From contig NC_092522.1 of assembly GCF_037038585.1 (NCBI RefSeq), positions 49,637,661 through 49,701,660 of the forward strand: a DNA stretch of 64,000 nt. The letters are read 5' to 3'. Positions 15,078 to 28,025 of the stretch are shown piece after piece; within the stretch, counting starts at the first letter, position 1, and every line of letters starts with the position of its first letter. The translations under genes and the position numbers were made by a program. The notes under the pieces are model-generated. The model saw only the letters and a list, made by a program, of their open reading frames with translations. It made no database searches and was not told the DNA's origin. The stretch is from Patagioenas fasciata (Eukaryota; Chordata; Aves; Columbiformes; Columbidae).

Positions 15078-15162
15078 TTCCTGCTCCGACAGGGGGATTG
15101 GGCTAGATGATCTTTTGATGTCCCTTCCAATCCCCAACATTCTGTGATTCTGTGATTCCGTG
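15078..15162 (+). mobile_element. CR1 LINE fragment, 3' end (plus orientation)
   Basis: Contains GGGCTAGATGATC, then CCCTTCCAATCCCCAAC and TCTGTGATTCTGTGATTC, the consensus 3' end of avian CR1 elements. It is severely 5'-truncated, about 85 bp; the left border is approximate. Confidence 0.9.
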
Positions 15163-18100
15163 TGCTCTGCTCAAAGTCCTGAGGCCTTAGCCTAAGGAGA
15201 GGAGAGAGGGAAAGGCCAGAGGTGGGCTATGGCCTTCATCATCCACAGACAAACAGTACTCTCCATGGAACTGCCTTATGTTGGCAATCAACAAGAGGTC
15301 TGTGTTTTTGAGGGACATGGTGAAAGAAGAGATGGAGAAAGAACAGAGCAACCCAATCAACCTTTCCATAGCAACCAACACTTGCCTCATGTTCTCTCAC
15401 ATATGATGGGATCTCCATTCCTTTTCACTCCAGCTGAAGTTGTTGTGACTTGTGTTGACACTGTAGAGTGTTATCCTCCAAAGCTCTGTTGCCGGAAGAG
15501 TTCTTCAGAGTGACTTGAATCCCTCCTAGCTTCTTGACTGCCTTCCCCATTGTGCTGTGTGCAGCTTAATCACATGCTACTAGACACTAATGGGAACACT
15601 AATGAACTAATTAACATTTATTGGTAGCTGAGCTTCCTAAGAATGTAATGGGAGCTGCTCTTCACACATGAGACTAGGACAGCCTTTGCTCCCAGTTTAA
15701 TCAGAGATTTCCAGTTGGTGTTTTTTCCTCTTTGGCAGACCTTGGCAGAACAGAAGGATCATGTAAACCCAAGCTGGGAAGAGATATGCTGCACAGTCCT
15801 TCTTACATCACAAAACCCAAGAATGTGCATCCATCAATGAGACAGACTCTGGTGGGGAAGAGAAATAGTGGATCAGCCACCTGAATACAGCCATGTGTAT
15901 CCCATAAATCATCCTAAGAAGCTGGGCTTGATCCTTGTGGTAGCAACTTCTGGAGGAACGATATGTTTCTCTTGCGAGTTGGCCACAATAGGAATGAGGA
16001 ATTAAATGTCTGGTACATGAGATATGATAGACAAATTGAGTGTAAAAGGACATCTACAAAAATTGATTCCAGGCTTTAGGCAAGACATAGTTTGTCCAAG
16101 AAAGCCAAAAATCTAATGCATACCATGTTCAAGGAAATACAGCTCTAATAAGACACATTTAGAAGACAATTTGGGTATTAAAATTAAAAGAGCTCGGGCT
16201 AGTTCAGAAATGGTGAAACATGCACAAGGCCTACTAATGGACTGTATCTCTGCAAACTTAAAAAACAACATATGGGACAGAGCTGACAAATTCCAATGCG
16301 TGATCAGTGCTTTGAAAGAAGACACCAGATATGCCAAACTCCAGTTCTTGTTATGCTATTTTTGTCTATAGCTGAAATTGAGAGATTTCCCTCGGTTAAA
16401 ATGGATTTTAAATCTGGCCTACCATTCACCGGATCCATTGGGATATCTGTGATATTCTTCTAGGAATGTTAAAGTGAAGAATTGGAATGGAAGAGTAAAG
16501 AGAAAAGGGAGCGAAATCTGTTGCAAAACAGATAAGAGAGGCAGGGAAAAGAGACAATTAGGGAATCTCAGAATATGTATCTAGGCAAGAGATACACTAC
16601 ACAAAAATAAGTGAGAAAAGGTAACATAATGAAGGAGGCCAACATTTTTATTCACCTCTCTCTCTACTTTCTGATAATGCCAGAGAGACAGGGCATTAGC
16701 CTTGATAAAACTGTCTTAAGGTTGTAGAACAGCAGTAGGTTGGTGTACTTTGGGGAATAGTCAAAGAATGTCTAAAGGTGTTTTGCATGGTTTGAACAAC
16801 TGGCGTTTTGGTAGGAAATACTGGAGATACCATCCAGCTATGTATTAACTTTCAGAGCAGCGGACATAGAAATAATAGTGATGAGTTTTGGTGTAGTTGC
16901 TACTTCTTTTGTGTGTCATGCAGTTCTGGTCCCAGGAAAGGACTGCAATTTGTTAAAAATGTGCTCCTGCCTCCTGTGTGGCAATGTCCTATCAATCACC
17001 ACGGCAGTGTTAGGATTTCTGTGTGCAGGTACAACACTGTGTTGTCATGGGGTTGCCATATGACTTTGAGAAGAGGACAGTCCAAAAGCAGAGAGGTTTC
17101 CAAGGAGATTATACATAAAATTCAGGAACTGTTACCTTAAAATCAATCCTAGTTATCTGCAAAGAAAGGGATTGAATATAATGAAAATAGTAAACAACAT
17201 TTTAAAGAGTAGTTTTCAATATTACTAAATAAAATTACTTTTTTTCCTCCTGTGACAGGATCATTTCCTGAATTCTTTGGTTACATGGGATAGTAGGAAA
17301 GTAGGAAACTGGTAAAGCTGCACAATGCTTGGAATCAGTTCTTCATTCTCCCACTTATTCTATGCACAGCCATATACAGATAACATTGCAATTTCTGTGC
17401 CATGGTTTCCCTGTGAGGTAAGGAATAGATATTCCTATTCATAACAACATGATTACTTTACAGGAGTGAGGTGAGGCTTAAATAACATTAGGAGTTTTCA
17501 GATCCACTGATAGCAAATGCTAAGAAAAATTCAAGTGTTGTTATTACAGTAACTGTATTTCCACAGAAGACAATAATCAAGCTGAGAGAAAACAGTAAAT
17601 GATAGAACTCTTGAATGATTGGCTTGACTTCACCAGATACAATGCCTTCCAAATAAGCTGGAACTGTGTTTGGTTTTGTTTCTCTTGCGTTAGTATCACT
17701 TCTCATCTTTGCTGCTGCACGTATTATACCCAGACCCTGTTAGCTGCACGGGCAAAAGGGTGAGGGGAGTGATGGGTCTGCGCTGCTTCATCCCATGTCA
17801 CACAAGCCAAGGACATGCCAGTGGATGCTATCTGGGCAGCTGATATCCCTTCATCTGCAATGGTAAATCTGTGTTTTCTCTCTTTGCATTAGAACTGCAG
17901 AGAAGCAGAAATAACTGGGGCAAAGTTCTTAAGAGCAGGATTGCGTAGCTTTTATTCCCTTGTTGTATAACAGGTTATGTGAGTGCCTGAAACACCGAGT
18001 TGAGATTTATCTTGAATTTAATGATGCAATTGCCCAATTCCATAGCAAACTGCAGGAATCACTAATTACATCTCTTAGAGGCCAAGCTATTCAGCTTACA

Positions 18101-18903
18101 TCAAAAGAGAGACTGGAAAAAATAATTACTGTTAACAAGTGAAGTGAAACTATTATGCAGACTTCCCCATGTGCAGAAGCTGCAAGCTGTAATCTGAATG
18201 AGATGGAGGATTACAAACAACAAATGTTGTTAGAATACGTGGAATTGCCTATGACCTCTCTTAAAAAAAAAAATCTGAGAGGTCAATGCAAAAAATACAA
18301 GCACAGATTTCTGCCCTAGGGTCACAACAACAAACTGGACTGTTGATGAGACACTGCTCTCTGCAAAGCCTCTGAGCTGAAGGAACAAATTAAATTATTG
18401 CCATCAACCAGGCCAGCCGAAGACCAGTTCAAAGTGCCCCTTCCCTTTTTCACTCTCTCTGCTTCCAGTTGGTCCTGTCAGCTCAGATGTCGTGAAGAAA
18501 ATTCTCCCCCTTCTCTGGTAAGAAGTGAATGTATGCTGTAAAGACTGGCTTGTAATAAAACTGGGACATCTTCCAAACTTGGATTCGGGGGTCTAAATTG
18601 TTCTAAAATAAAGGGGTTTACTTTCCCCCATGTGGTGAGCACCCATTCCATGGCGGTCTTCATCCTTTCCACCTCCCCTGTGTTCTCTCTGCTCACCTCC
18701 AGTGCCCCACTCCATACTGTACCCTGCTTCCCAGGCTTCACCAGTGCTTTTACAGGGCAGTGCTGGTCCTAACACCAGCTCAGTCTTTGCACAGAGAGCT
18801 ATAGAAGAGATCTGGGAGCTGCAAATCCACCACCTCCCACAAGAACACGTCTATTGCTCCAGCATCACTACTATCTTGTTTCACAGTGCACATCAAGCTG
18901 TCT
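15163..18903. other. Intergenic, no feature recognised
   Basis: Ordinary AT-rich sequence. A short open frame at 17,960-18,142 (+) has plausible amino-acid composition but no recognisable motif and no supporting splice structure. Confidence 0.6.
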
Positions 18904-19047
18904 TTCATAGAATCATAGAATAGTTTAGGTTGGAAGGGACCTTCAAAGGTCATCTAATCCAACACCCTGCAATGCACAGGGGCATCTTCAACCAGACCAG
19001 GTTGCTCAGAGCCCCGTCCAGCCTGGCCTTGAATGTCTCCAGGGATT
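18904..19047 (-). mobile_element. CR1 LINE fragment, 3' end (minus orientation)
   Basis: Starts on the + strand with ATAGAATCATAGAATAG, then GGTTGGAAGGGACC and CATCTAATCCAACACCC, ending in GCCTGGCCTTGAATG. This is the reverse complement of an avian CR1 3' UTR. About 140 bp remain; the rest was lost or never copied. Confidence 0.93.
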
Positions 19048-19083
19048 TCAGTTTTCCTTCAAAGATTTCAGGTTTCCTTCAAA
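19044..19083. repeat. 20-bp imperfect tandem duplication at a CR1 edge
   Basis: Two copies of GATTTCAGTTTTCCTTCAAA (second copy with one change, T to G) lie head to tail exactly where the CR1 match ends, suggesting a local slippage event. Confidence 0.85.
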
Positions 19084-19542
19084 GGGAAAGAAGCCTTCAG
19101 TTATCTTGAATTAAAGCCTCCACATCAGTGGTTGCAGCAGAAGGATGGCTTGATAGGATGCAGGACTGGGCAGGGTGGCACATATATAGGTCCTTATAAG
19201 CACATGGTTACAGCAGACATTGGTGCATATTTATGCCCGAAGTTGGCTCTAACAGTAAGTCTAAGTCTTGGTCTTTTCTTTCATTAATAGGGACATTCTA
19301 ATCACTGTTTGGGATAAGAAGATATTTTTTGACGCCTCAGGTTGTTAATTTGCTTTGAGGCATTTGAGTCCTCCTGAGTATTAGCTAGGGAGAGATTTCT
19401 GTAGAGCATCTTTCAGAGATTCAATAAATATCCTTGTTGTTTTTAGACACCATCAAAGACAGAATGTGGGGCCAGCTGAGCTGTCAATCAGACCTTCTGT
19501 AGCAACTGCTAAAATCTTTAAAATAAAAAAATAATTATTCAA

Positions 19543-19548
<6 letters not shown>

Positions 19549-19590
<42 letters not shown>
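19549..19590. repeat. (AT)n microsatellite, about 21 units
   Basis: Uninterrupted alternating AT for about 42 bp. A shorter AT run follows at about 19,884-19,900. Confidence 0.97.
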
Positions 19591-19592
<2 letters not shown>

Positions 19593-19883
19593 CCAAAGCA
19601 AAGCAAATTAAAACACCAAAATCTGACTTGGAAACATTTTTAATTTACAGAGGGGACTGGAGAAAATATTTTAGGAGATGTTGTAGAATGGGAGAAAGCT
19701 GGAACAGTAAAACAGGACTGAAACCTCACCTGCCATACTTTATGAGACAATGAGAGAAAATAGCCGTGTGTTATATTTGTAGCAAGGTGACCCAAAGTGC
19801 TTTCACAGTTGAACTCACAACTTGAACAAAATAGTCATGGTTTAGGGCATGTGAACCAGAAATAAATTTAAGCCTTTTTTAAA

Positions 19884-19900
19884 ATATATATATATATATA
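19884..19900. repeat. Short (AT)n tract
   Basis: Alternating AT about 300 bp from the longer (AT)n tract. Confidence 0.9.
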
Positions 19901-22900
19901 CTGCCATCAGTACTCCTTCCTTTCTTCTGTATTCTCCTGTCCTTGTTGTGTGTGACACTTAGAGCCTGTGATCTGCGGGACTGTTAGAGAAGAGAAGCAG
20001 GTGGGATGATAGCTTTAGCCTATTTATATCTCCTCAAATGTTCCTTAACCTTGAAAATTCTCCCAGGCTCTTTTCTCTCTTCTTCAAACAATGTTTTTTT
20101 TGTGGTCAGCAGCATACCCAGTTGGGAATCACTTACTACAGCCATGTGAAATACAGCTTATGAAACTTCAGATGGATACAAAACCAATCAGGCAATGGAG
20201 ATGGATCTAGAGGTATTTGGTCAAGTGGAATCAAGCTGTGGCAAGGCAAATAGTCATTGCAGAGCACCAGACGACTCAGCTCTGCCGAGAATTTCCAAGG
20301 GAACAACTTAGAAGTGGGCTTCAAAAGGCTTAAGAGTATCACAGCCTCATTGTTTTCCTCATGAGCCTCTCCCATGATTCAGACAGGAGCTATTCCTTCC
20401 TTTGAGTTCAGTCCACTTTCTTCAGCATTCCCAGATGTCCTGTAACTCTTCCAGGTTCATTTCCTGTGGTTTCTTTACTTCAAATGCTTCACAAAGCACT
20501 CTCGGCATCTTTGTAGCACCTGTATATAGTTTTACTGGGTAAGTTCAGACCACTCTGGTTCCTTCAATATCTTTCTTCCTCTGTTCTCTTGCTCTCCATA
20601 GCTGAGATGCAAACATGCTAAAATGCAAAGTAGTGCTCAGTATGCTCCAGGGCTTCCCAGTGCCACTATCTTTTAAAGAGAGTAACCCGGAGAGCAGTCT
20701 CAAAAACAGCTGTTAGCCCAAATCTGGGCTGCCCCCTACATCTTGGAGATGTGAAACTCTGATCTCAGGCTGAGAACTGCTCCCAACTTCTCTAATTGTC
20801 TGTCAAATGTCTATGTCTGATCCCCTGTACATGCCTCCAAGGATTCATTCAATTGCTGAAAACCAGCCATTTGGCTATGGCAAAGAAAAGTGAAATGGGA
20901 ACTCAAGGGGACAAGTGCTGTATTGTGAGATTTATAATAAAATTATAGGGAAGCAGCATGCGTGAGAGCCCAGCAAGGAGCTGACATAAATGCCTCCCTC
21001 ACGCTGGTAGCTCCCCCACGGTGGGGTGACTCGGGGCTGGCTTCCTCCGTTCAGCAGACAGGGCCACTGGTAACGTGCATACACACCAGCACCTTGCCCT
21101 CTGCCTTTACATTCAGTGTGGGTGTGGGGAACCCCAGCAGAGTACATCATATGTCCAATGCCACTCATGCAATATTTACAGAATAGGGCCACGCATGTTT
21201 GCTCAAAAAAGTGGAGAATGGCCAATAAGTCTGATCAGTAAGGGAGGAATGGGAGTTCTTCTTCATAGTAAATGATATTTAGCACTCCTGTTTCTAATCA
21301 GTCTCCACCGCACACCTCTCCCATATCTCACATGAACCATATACTCAAAGACAGGAGAAAAGATAAACCAATGTTTTTTGCTTTTCAGAAACTGGGCATT
21401 GTCTTCTTGGCACAATGATTTTTTTTAATAACAAATGCTGACCACTTCAGCAAGGCAAGCCCTTTTAATCTGTACAAAGAAGTAATATCTTGCATTCAGT
21501 CTTCTCCATGAGAAATCTAAGTTTATTCGAGCTATTTGTGTTCCTTATTGCACAGCAATTATCCTGCTGTGAAGGGATGGGCTTAATGACCAAACAGGTA
21601 ACTTCTATTGCTAATTTCTTTGCTTATATCTCAGGAGGGTGCATGCTATAAAATCTTTTTTAAAAAAAACCCTTTCCTAACCTACTGCACATAATTACAC
21701 CACTGGTGAAGCACAGATGCGTTCTGCTTTTTTAATAAATGACTCATGATTTTTCCTGCCTTGGTTTTCAGATGCTGAATGTGATCCATCTTGTACAGAT
21801 CTGATTCCTAAGAAGCCTCAAGCATGGCTTTCAAATATGTTGTCCCTTCCAAGTGTTATAAACTATCTAAACTAAAAGCACCATAAAACTAGTTGACTGA
21901 AAATTTTATCTACAATTATAGTATCTTTCTATACTATGGCTGAGGTCAGAGGAAACTTTTTTAACACAGGCACTTGGCTGCACAGGAGCCATTCATTAGG
22001 TTTAGATGGTAGAGGACAAGCAGAAAATGGTGGAATCAACAGAAAATATGGGCTCACGTCGGACCATTTAGTGCCATGTGTAAATTAATTGGTAGCCTAA
22101 GTGAGAATCTGACAAAGCTGGCCTAAGGACAGAGAAGGATTGCAAATCATAGCCTTGTCCTTTTCCTAGCTCTAACTGTACAGCATTAGACAATGACAGT
22201 GACTCACAGCCTGCGTCTTTGTGTAGTTTGGGTTGTCGTACGCCTCAGATATGTTTTTTTCCATTTAAAAATTTGTCCTGTGTAGAATGAGAGTATCTTT
22301 CACATTTGCTTATGACTTCCGGGCAGCTGGCATTATTTCTCACTAGCTCCAACCAGGCTACTGTATGTCTGGAAAGCTGGGATATTACCTTAGAGCACCA
22401 ATAGATAAGATGTACCATGCTTGACTTGCAGGACCAACACATGGACATGTGGATGGTTTAGTGCATGTGCCCATAAATTCAGCTTCAGCTGATCAGCACC
22501 TGTATACAAACTCAGTAGTGTGTGACGCATCCTTGAAGCACTGAATAATCTAAATAATCTATACAGCTCGTTGCAATTAGCTGAGTCTTGCAAGGTACGG
22601 AGTGACACATGCATTGATTTAACAAATCCAACACACAGCCAGTAAAATTTTCTGAGCAGATTAGAAAGGTTGGTTCCCAGTGACTAATCATGCCAACATT
22701 CACTGGCGCTTTAACTGGAAACCATAGCATGACAAATATGAAAAAGGAGTGAAGCATACAGTATTTCTATGAGGAGCTCTTGAAACTGTCAAGATTTGCA
22801 ATTTTTTCACAAATATTTGAATAAAGAGTAGAGTGATCTTTCCCCTGGCAGCGAGTTAAATTCAAGTCCTTTATCTATAAGTGTATTTTTGGTGATTTCA

Positions 22901-25900
22901 GGGCAAATATAACATTTCCTTATATAGCTGTATCAGAAAGATGTTTTAAATGTCTTCTGAAGACTATGAATGCATATGAATCTGTGATCTGCACAGCACT
23001 TGAATCACGGGCTGCCTGAAGCCTCGTTGACGTTACCAACAGAGAGTGCCAATTGGGCACCATATAAAATGATAGAGAAACCAGCCCATTCTCTTTTAAA
23101 ATCACCTTGTCACAGCGCAGCAGAGAGAGTTTTGCACAGAGAGATGCCATGCCAAGTTAATGACAAGCGTCTGCTCAGACACCTGCTATCCTAAACAGCT
23201 TGACATGCTGTAATCCTGAACAGTCCTGGGGTGGATCGGGGAGGAGAAGGCTGATGCCTGGCTGGAGAGACCAATGGCACCCAAGAACAGGGGACAGGTC
23301 CTGCGGGGGAGGCCAGATAGCAACTGAGTACCTCACTGGCCTTCTTCTCCAGGAGCTTTGCCAGTGGCAGTCAGCTTTAAATCACCTCTCAACTGATACG
23401 TAGCCCTCCCTTGCTGATCCCGTTTGCTTTTTGGGCTGGCTCCCAGCACCTTGCAGCTGTGTGAGGTTGTCAGCATTTCATGATACTGCTGCTGTTCCCC
23501 TGGGAGGAGCTGGGAGCCAGAGGAAGGTGGGGTGAGAATCAGAGCTTGGCCTCTTTGGTGTACGGCAATGAAACTGCAGGATTGGCAGCGATGAGAAGGA
23601 TCTTGCCAGGAGGGGAAGAAGAAAGATTTTTCATTTCTCATTTCCACTTTGTTTCCGATCACTTGCTCTGTTAAAGGCTGAAGTGCCAGTGCATACCTCA
23701 GAACAGAAAACGGGAGGCTGAGATGGAGCCTGATCTCACTCGTTGCTAAGCGAGTAACCTAATTTGCAGCAGATGGTGTTTATTGTTACTTCCCATCTGC
23801 ATGAGGATTAAGAATTCTTCTCAAAAGAAGATCAAGCAGCCCAACAGCGTCCTGGTAGGAAGGGGCAAAAATCATTCCAATCAAATATAGCTTTTCTCAT
23901 AAAAGACAGGTTTTGTCAAACCTTTGGGTAAGCTTAACTCAACAGAGTTCAGGATTTTTTTAAAAATAGTATCACTCTAGGTTTCTAGCTGTGCAGAGTC
24001 ATTTTTAAAAATGTGGAGGAATGAAGTCAAGTCAAGGTTAAGCACATTGCCTCTGATCAAAAAGTAACTGAGATTAAAGTTTCAGCTCTCCAAGGTCTGA
24101 GATCAGGATGCAGTCCCACAAAGGAACTGACAGAAAAACTTGCAAACATCTGTCCCTGGCCCAAGCACTGACAGAAGAGAGCTCTGGGTATGCTGCCTGT
24201 GAATGATCAGCCCCTTAAAACCACAGATGTCTGTCTCACATTTGGCTGCCATTGACAGATATTGTTTCATTGCTCGGCATGTCTTTTCGTTCATATTAAG
24301 AGAGTAAATTTTTGTTTTATTGGTACAATCCTTCAGAAGTCATAAGAGTTATACCAAGGTGATTAGTACATTGAGCCTCATTATAGTCTGCTTAGGGTTT
24401 TTTTGTATCCCATACCATAAAATTTACATCTTGCACATACCATTGCTACTATCACTTTCAGTAGTGCCTGGGCTTCAACAAGCACACAAACATTAACATG
24501 TCTACAACTTAGAAACACGGATGAAACTTTAAAATGGAAATGGAGGGAACTGACGGTGGACAAAGCAAAAAATAATAGTAATCAAAACTGAGATAGCAAA
24601 AGAACAAAGAAAGAAATTATAATTTGATCAAATGTGTGCTCATGTATAAAGGCAACTTGCCTTAACATGTGGGCCAGTCCCCAGACTGCAATGGTTAAAC
24701 TGTATTTATAATGTATTTATAGTGTACCTTTACTTCTGCTCCCTGCGTTCTTGCTTGTAGATTCATTTTTTGACCAGCATGCCCTCTTTTCCTTCCTGCA
24801 GTTGATGTCCTAGAAGAGAAAGCAGTTTGGCTATTTTTCTGGCATTTCTAGAAATAAGGCAGCCCCTGGCAGATGGCTGGTGGTGCGCGAGCAGATGGAC
24901 TGGGTATGTCAGGAAATCTGTGGCATTCCAGGCAACAGGAACACATCTAATACCAGTGGGTCTGACCAAAACACCTGCCTGGACTGCAGCAGAGAGCCGT
25001 CCACCCCTTGCATGGCAGCTGCACAGCTGATCTGTACATTCACAGCAAATTTGAAGCAGTTGGGGTATGTCTGATATCTGTCATATGTGGTACATAAATA
25101 GAAATCTCTCTCTAGGATTTCTTGAAGAGAAGTCTGGAAGTCCTACACGCATCTGTAGCAGGTATTCTAATAGCTGCTAATTTAATGCAAAAAAATCACA
25201 AGCGTTATTTGGTGTGTCGTCTTCTTGAGACTTGCAGTGCAAAAGGCACAGCAGTAGTGGCACCTATATGGTGATCTTGGCCAGAAGACGCTTTGCCATT
25301 TTAAAGTGCATCAAAATCCTCAGATATGTATTTTCTGCTTAGCTGGTTTATACAACAATGGCACATCTGAGCTTTGTTCTTTATTTCCTCTCTTGTGGTG
25401 TTATTAGTGGACTCTCTGTGTGTGAGTGTACGCTTGTATGGAATATCCATTACACATACAACACAACTCGCACTTACATTTTCCCATGCAGAGTTTTTCT
25501 TCAAGCTTGGTGTGCTCATGCCTCTTAACTGAGCTGTACAAGAAACTTTGCAGGCTTTGTTCCCCAGAGTCTTATAATGTACAATCTGTTTGCTACCTAA
25601 GAAGTCATCGAGTTCAATACCACTTGGTGATCCCAAACAGATCTATGGTTACTGCACACTAGTAAAATTTGGTGCCATTTTGCATAGAACTGCATCTCAT
25701 CCAAATCTTGTGCTCTTTAACTCATTTTTTTACTGCCTGGAAAAACTGTACAGATTTCTATTTCTGTGAACCATTAGCGACATCCAGTGGCTACCAATAC
25801 AAATGCTAAAAATGCATAACCCCTATTGTCAAGGGATACCTAAATTTATTCCATCTCTTTCTCTTCAAAGATATCTATTAGGAAAAAAATGAGAAAGGCA

Positions 25901-26253
25901 AAAAATTTGTTCCCTGCCTCTTTCACAACACAGTCTCACTGTGAATTTGATCAAACCTCACTGAACTTGCAACATACAACTGTTATCTTTCCTTTGTGAT
26001 AACTGTAAGAAACTATTGAGCTCCCTTAAGAAATCAAGTGGCCGAAACCATGCCATCTCCAAAAAAACTCAGATACAGATCACAATGCAAAACAAACAAA
26101 CAAACATGTGAAACCACTGAGAAATATAAACCAGATACACATAAAGGTTTAATGAGGTAGTCTTCCAGGGAGATACGTGCCTGAGTGAGACAAGCTGAAG
26201 AAACAATAAAGAATGAAAGAAAAGCAACAGCAGTGATCTTCTGGACAGACACA

Positions 26254-26703
26254 GCATCATAGAACCACAGAACTAAACAATGATTTGAGTCAGAAGGGAA
26301 CTTCAAAGATCATCTAGTCCAACTCCCCTGCCATGTACAGGGATGTCTTCCACTAGACCAGGTTGCTCAAAGCCCCATCCAGCCTGGCCTTGAATACCTC
26401 CAATGGTGAGGCATCCACAACTTGTCTGGGCAACCTGTTCCTGTATCTCACCACTTTCATTGTAAATATTTCCTTCCTTCCTTCTATCAAATTTAGATCA
26501 TCCCTCTTTCAGTTTAAAACCTTGTCCTGTCACTACAGGACTCTCTCCATCTTTCTTATAAGCCACCTTTTACATATTGAAAGGCTGTAATAAGGTCTCC
26601 ACAGAGCTTTCTCTTCTCCGGGCTGAACAACCCCAACTCTCTCAGCCTGTCTTCATATGAGAGGTATTCCAGCCCTCTGATCATTTTCATGGCCCTACTC
26701 ATG
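26254..26703 (-). mobile_element. CR1 LINE fragment, about 450 bp (minus orientation)
   Basis: Longest CR1 copy in the window. The + strand shows CATCATAGAACCACAGAAC at the 3' tip, then CATCTAGTCCAACTCCCC, GACCAGGTTGCTCAAAGCC, TCTGGGCAACCTGTTCC and GGGCTGAACAACCCCAACTC, all hallmarks of the reverse complement of avian CR1. Open frames within it are non-coding remnants. Confidence 0.95.
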
Positions 26704-27797
26704 AATACTGTAATCGTGACTAAAAGCTTGACACTTTCGGATCTCCAGACAAATACATTGCACTATTACTCTAATTATCTGTTGGAGAATGGCTTAGCAG
26801 TTGTACGAGCAGAGTCTATTCTGAAGGCCTTAGCATAAGTAGCAAGACTAGGCCACAGCGGGAACCGCTGACTGTTTCAGTAAAATCAGCAAGGTCACTG
26901 AGACGTTGGCAGTGTTTCACAAACAGCTTTCAATAGCACAAGAATGTAGAATAAGCATAGCTAGCAGCTGCAAGTAGGAGGACCATGCAAATGTACTGTT
27001 AGAGCTTAAGCCAATTAATAGGTGACAGATATGCATAATTATTGTGAACTGTATAAGTATATGCTATTAGGGCTAATAAATCGAACTATGCTTTATCACT
27101 CATATTGAGAGGACCTGCGTGTTCCTCCGCCACTCAAAATTATCTTGTCTTAAAGAAGGCAAGCTTTTGAACTTTGTTGTAATTAGACTGTTATCAAAGA
27201 AATAAACAATTCTACCATCTGTTTCCTCTCCTGATTGAAATAAGTTGCTAGTCCCTGAATTTTGAGAAGAGTCTGCTACATCAGACATGGGCAGTTATCT
27301 CCATTTCAGTTTTGCTGTTTTTGTGCTGCCTGGGATATCATCGATCTCCAGCTAGCCAGCTGAGAAGTCAACAACCCAGGAGAAATTGTCAAATGAACTA
27401 AAAATAATTAAGTCCCTTTTTGAGAACTTTCCTCACTGTCACTATGAGGATGTCAGGAGGAAGAGAAGGTGGAAACCCACAGACTTTTTTAGTTATTATT
27501 TGGGGCACTGAAGTAGTATGCTGCAAGTCAAGAAGATCCTTTATGCTACCTTTTGTTTGGGCATGGTGACTCCAGCATGAGGGAGCTGAAGTTTCCTCCT
27601 TCCCTGCCTCCCCTCCTGCCTCCTTCCCTCCTCGTCTCTCTGTACTCAACTCGTCTTTGATGTAAAATATTAGTCTGTACTTAACACATCAGTGAAAGGG
27701 GATGATTCTGCAAAATTTTAACATGATATATATTCAAAACATGTTTTAGGTTGGTCCATTTTCATACTGCAGTTCTACCTTTTACATACATTCCTGT
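26704..27797. other. Intergenic spacer between two CR1 copies
   Basis: No exon, RNA gene or repeat recognised. A pyrimidine-rich stretch lies at about 27,590-27,640. Confidence 0.6.
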
Positions 27798-28025
27798 ATC
27801 ATAGAATCAAAAAATGATAGGACAGCCCAGGTTGGAAGAATCCTCTAAAATCATCTGGTCCAACCTTTCGCAGGAAAGGGAGCCTAGATGAGATTATCTA
27901 GCACCCTTTCCAACTGCACCTTGAAAATCTCCAGCAATGAGGACTATACCACGTCCCTGGGCAGGTTGTTCCAATCAATTATTGTTCTTACTGTAAAAAT
28001 TTTCTTATGTCAAGATGTACGTTTG
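27798..28025 (-). mobile_element. CR1 LINE fragment, older subfamily (minus orientation)
   Basis: Starts ATCATAGAATC, then CAGGTTGGAAGAATCC, TCATCTGGTCCAACC and GGGCAGGTTGTTCCAATC. The match is more decayed than the copy at 26,254 and fades after about 28,025; it may reach 28,140. Confidence 0.85.

Larger units (their letters stand above)
19084..26253. other. Intergenic, no gene recognised
   Basis: Only the (AT)n tracts listed were recognised. Open frames are short and lack motifs. Some GC-richer patches (for example 20,990-21,140 and 23,210-23,560) are unexplained. Confidence 0.6.

Noticed and set aside
26363-26590. 75-codon open frame on the + strand
   Set aside because: It is antisense reading of the CR1 fragment at 26,254-26,703.
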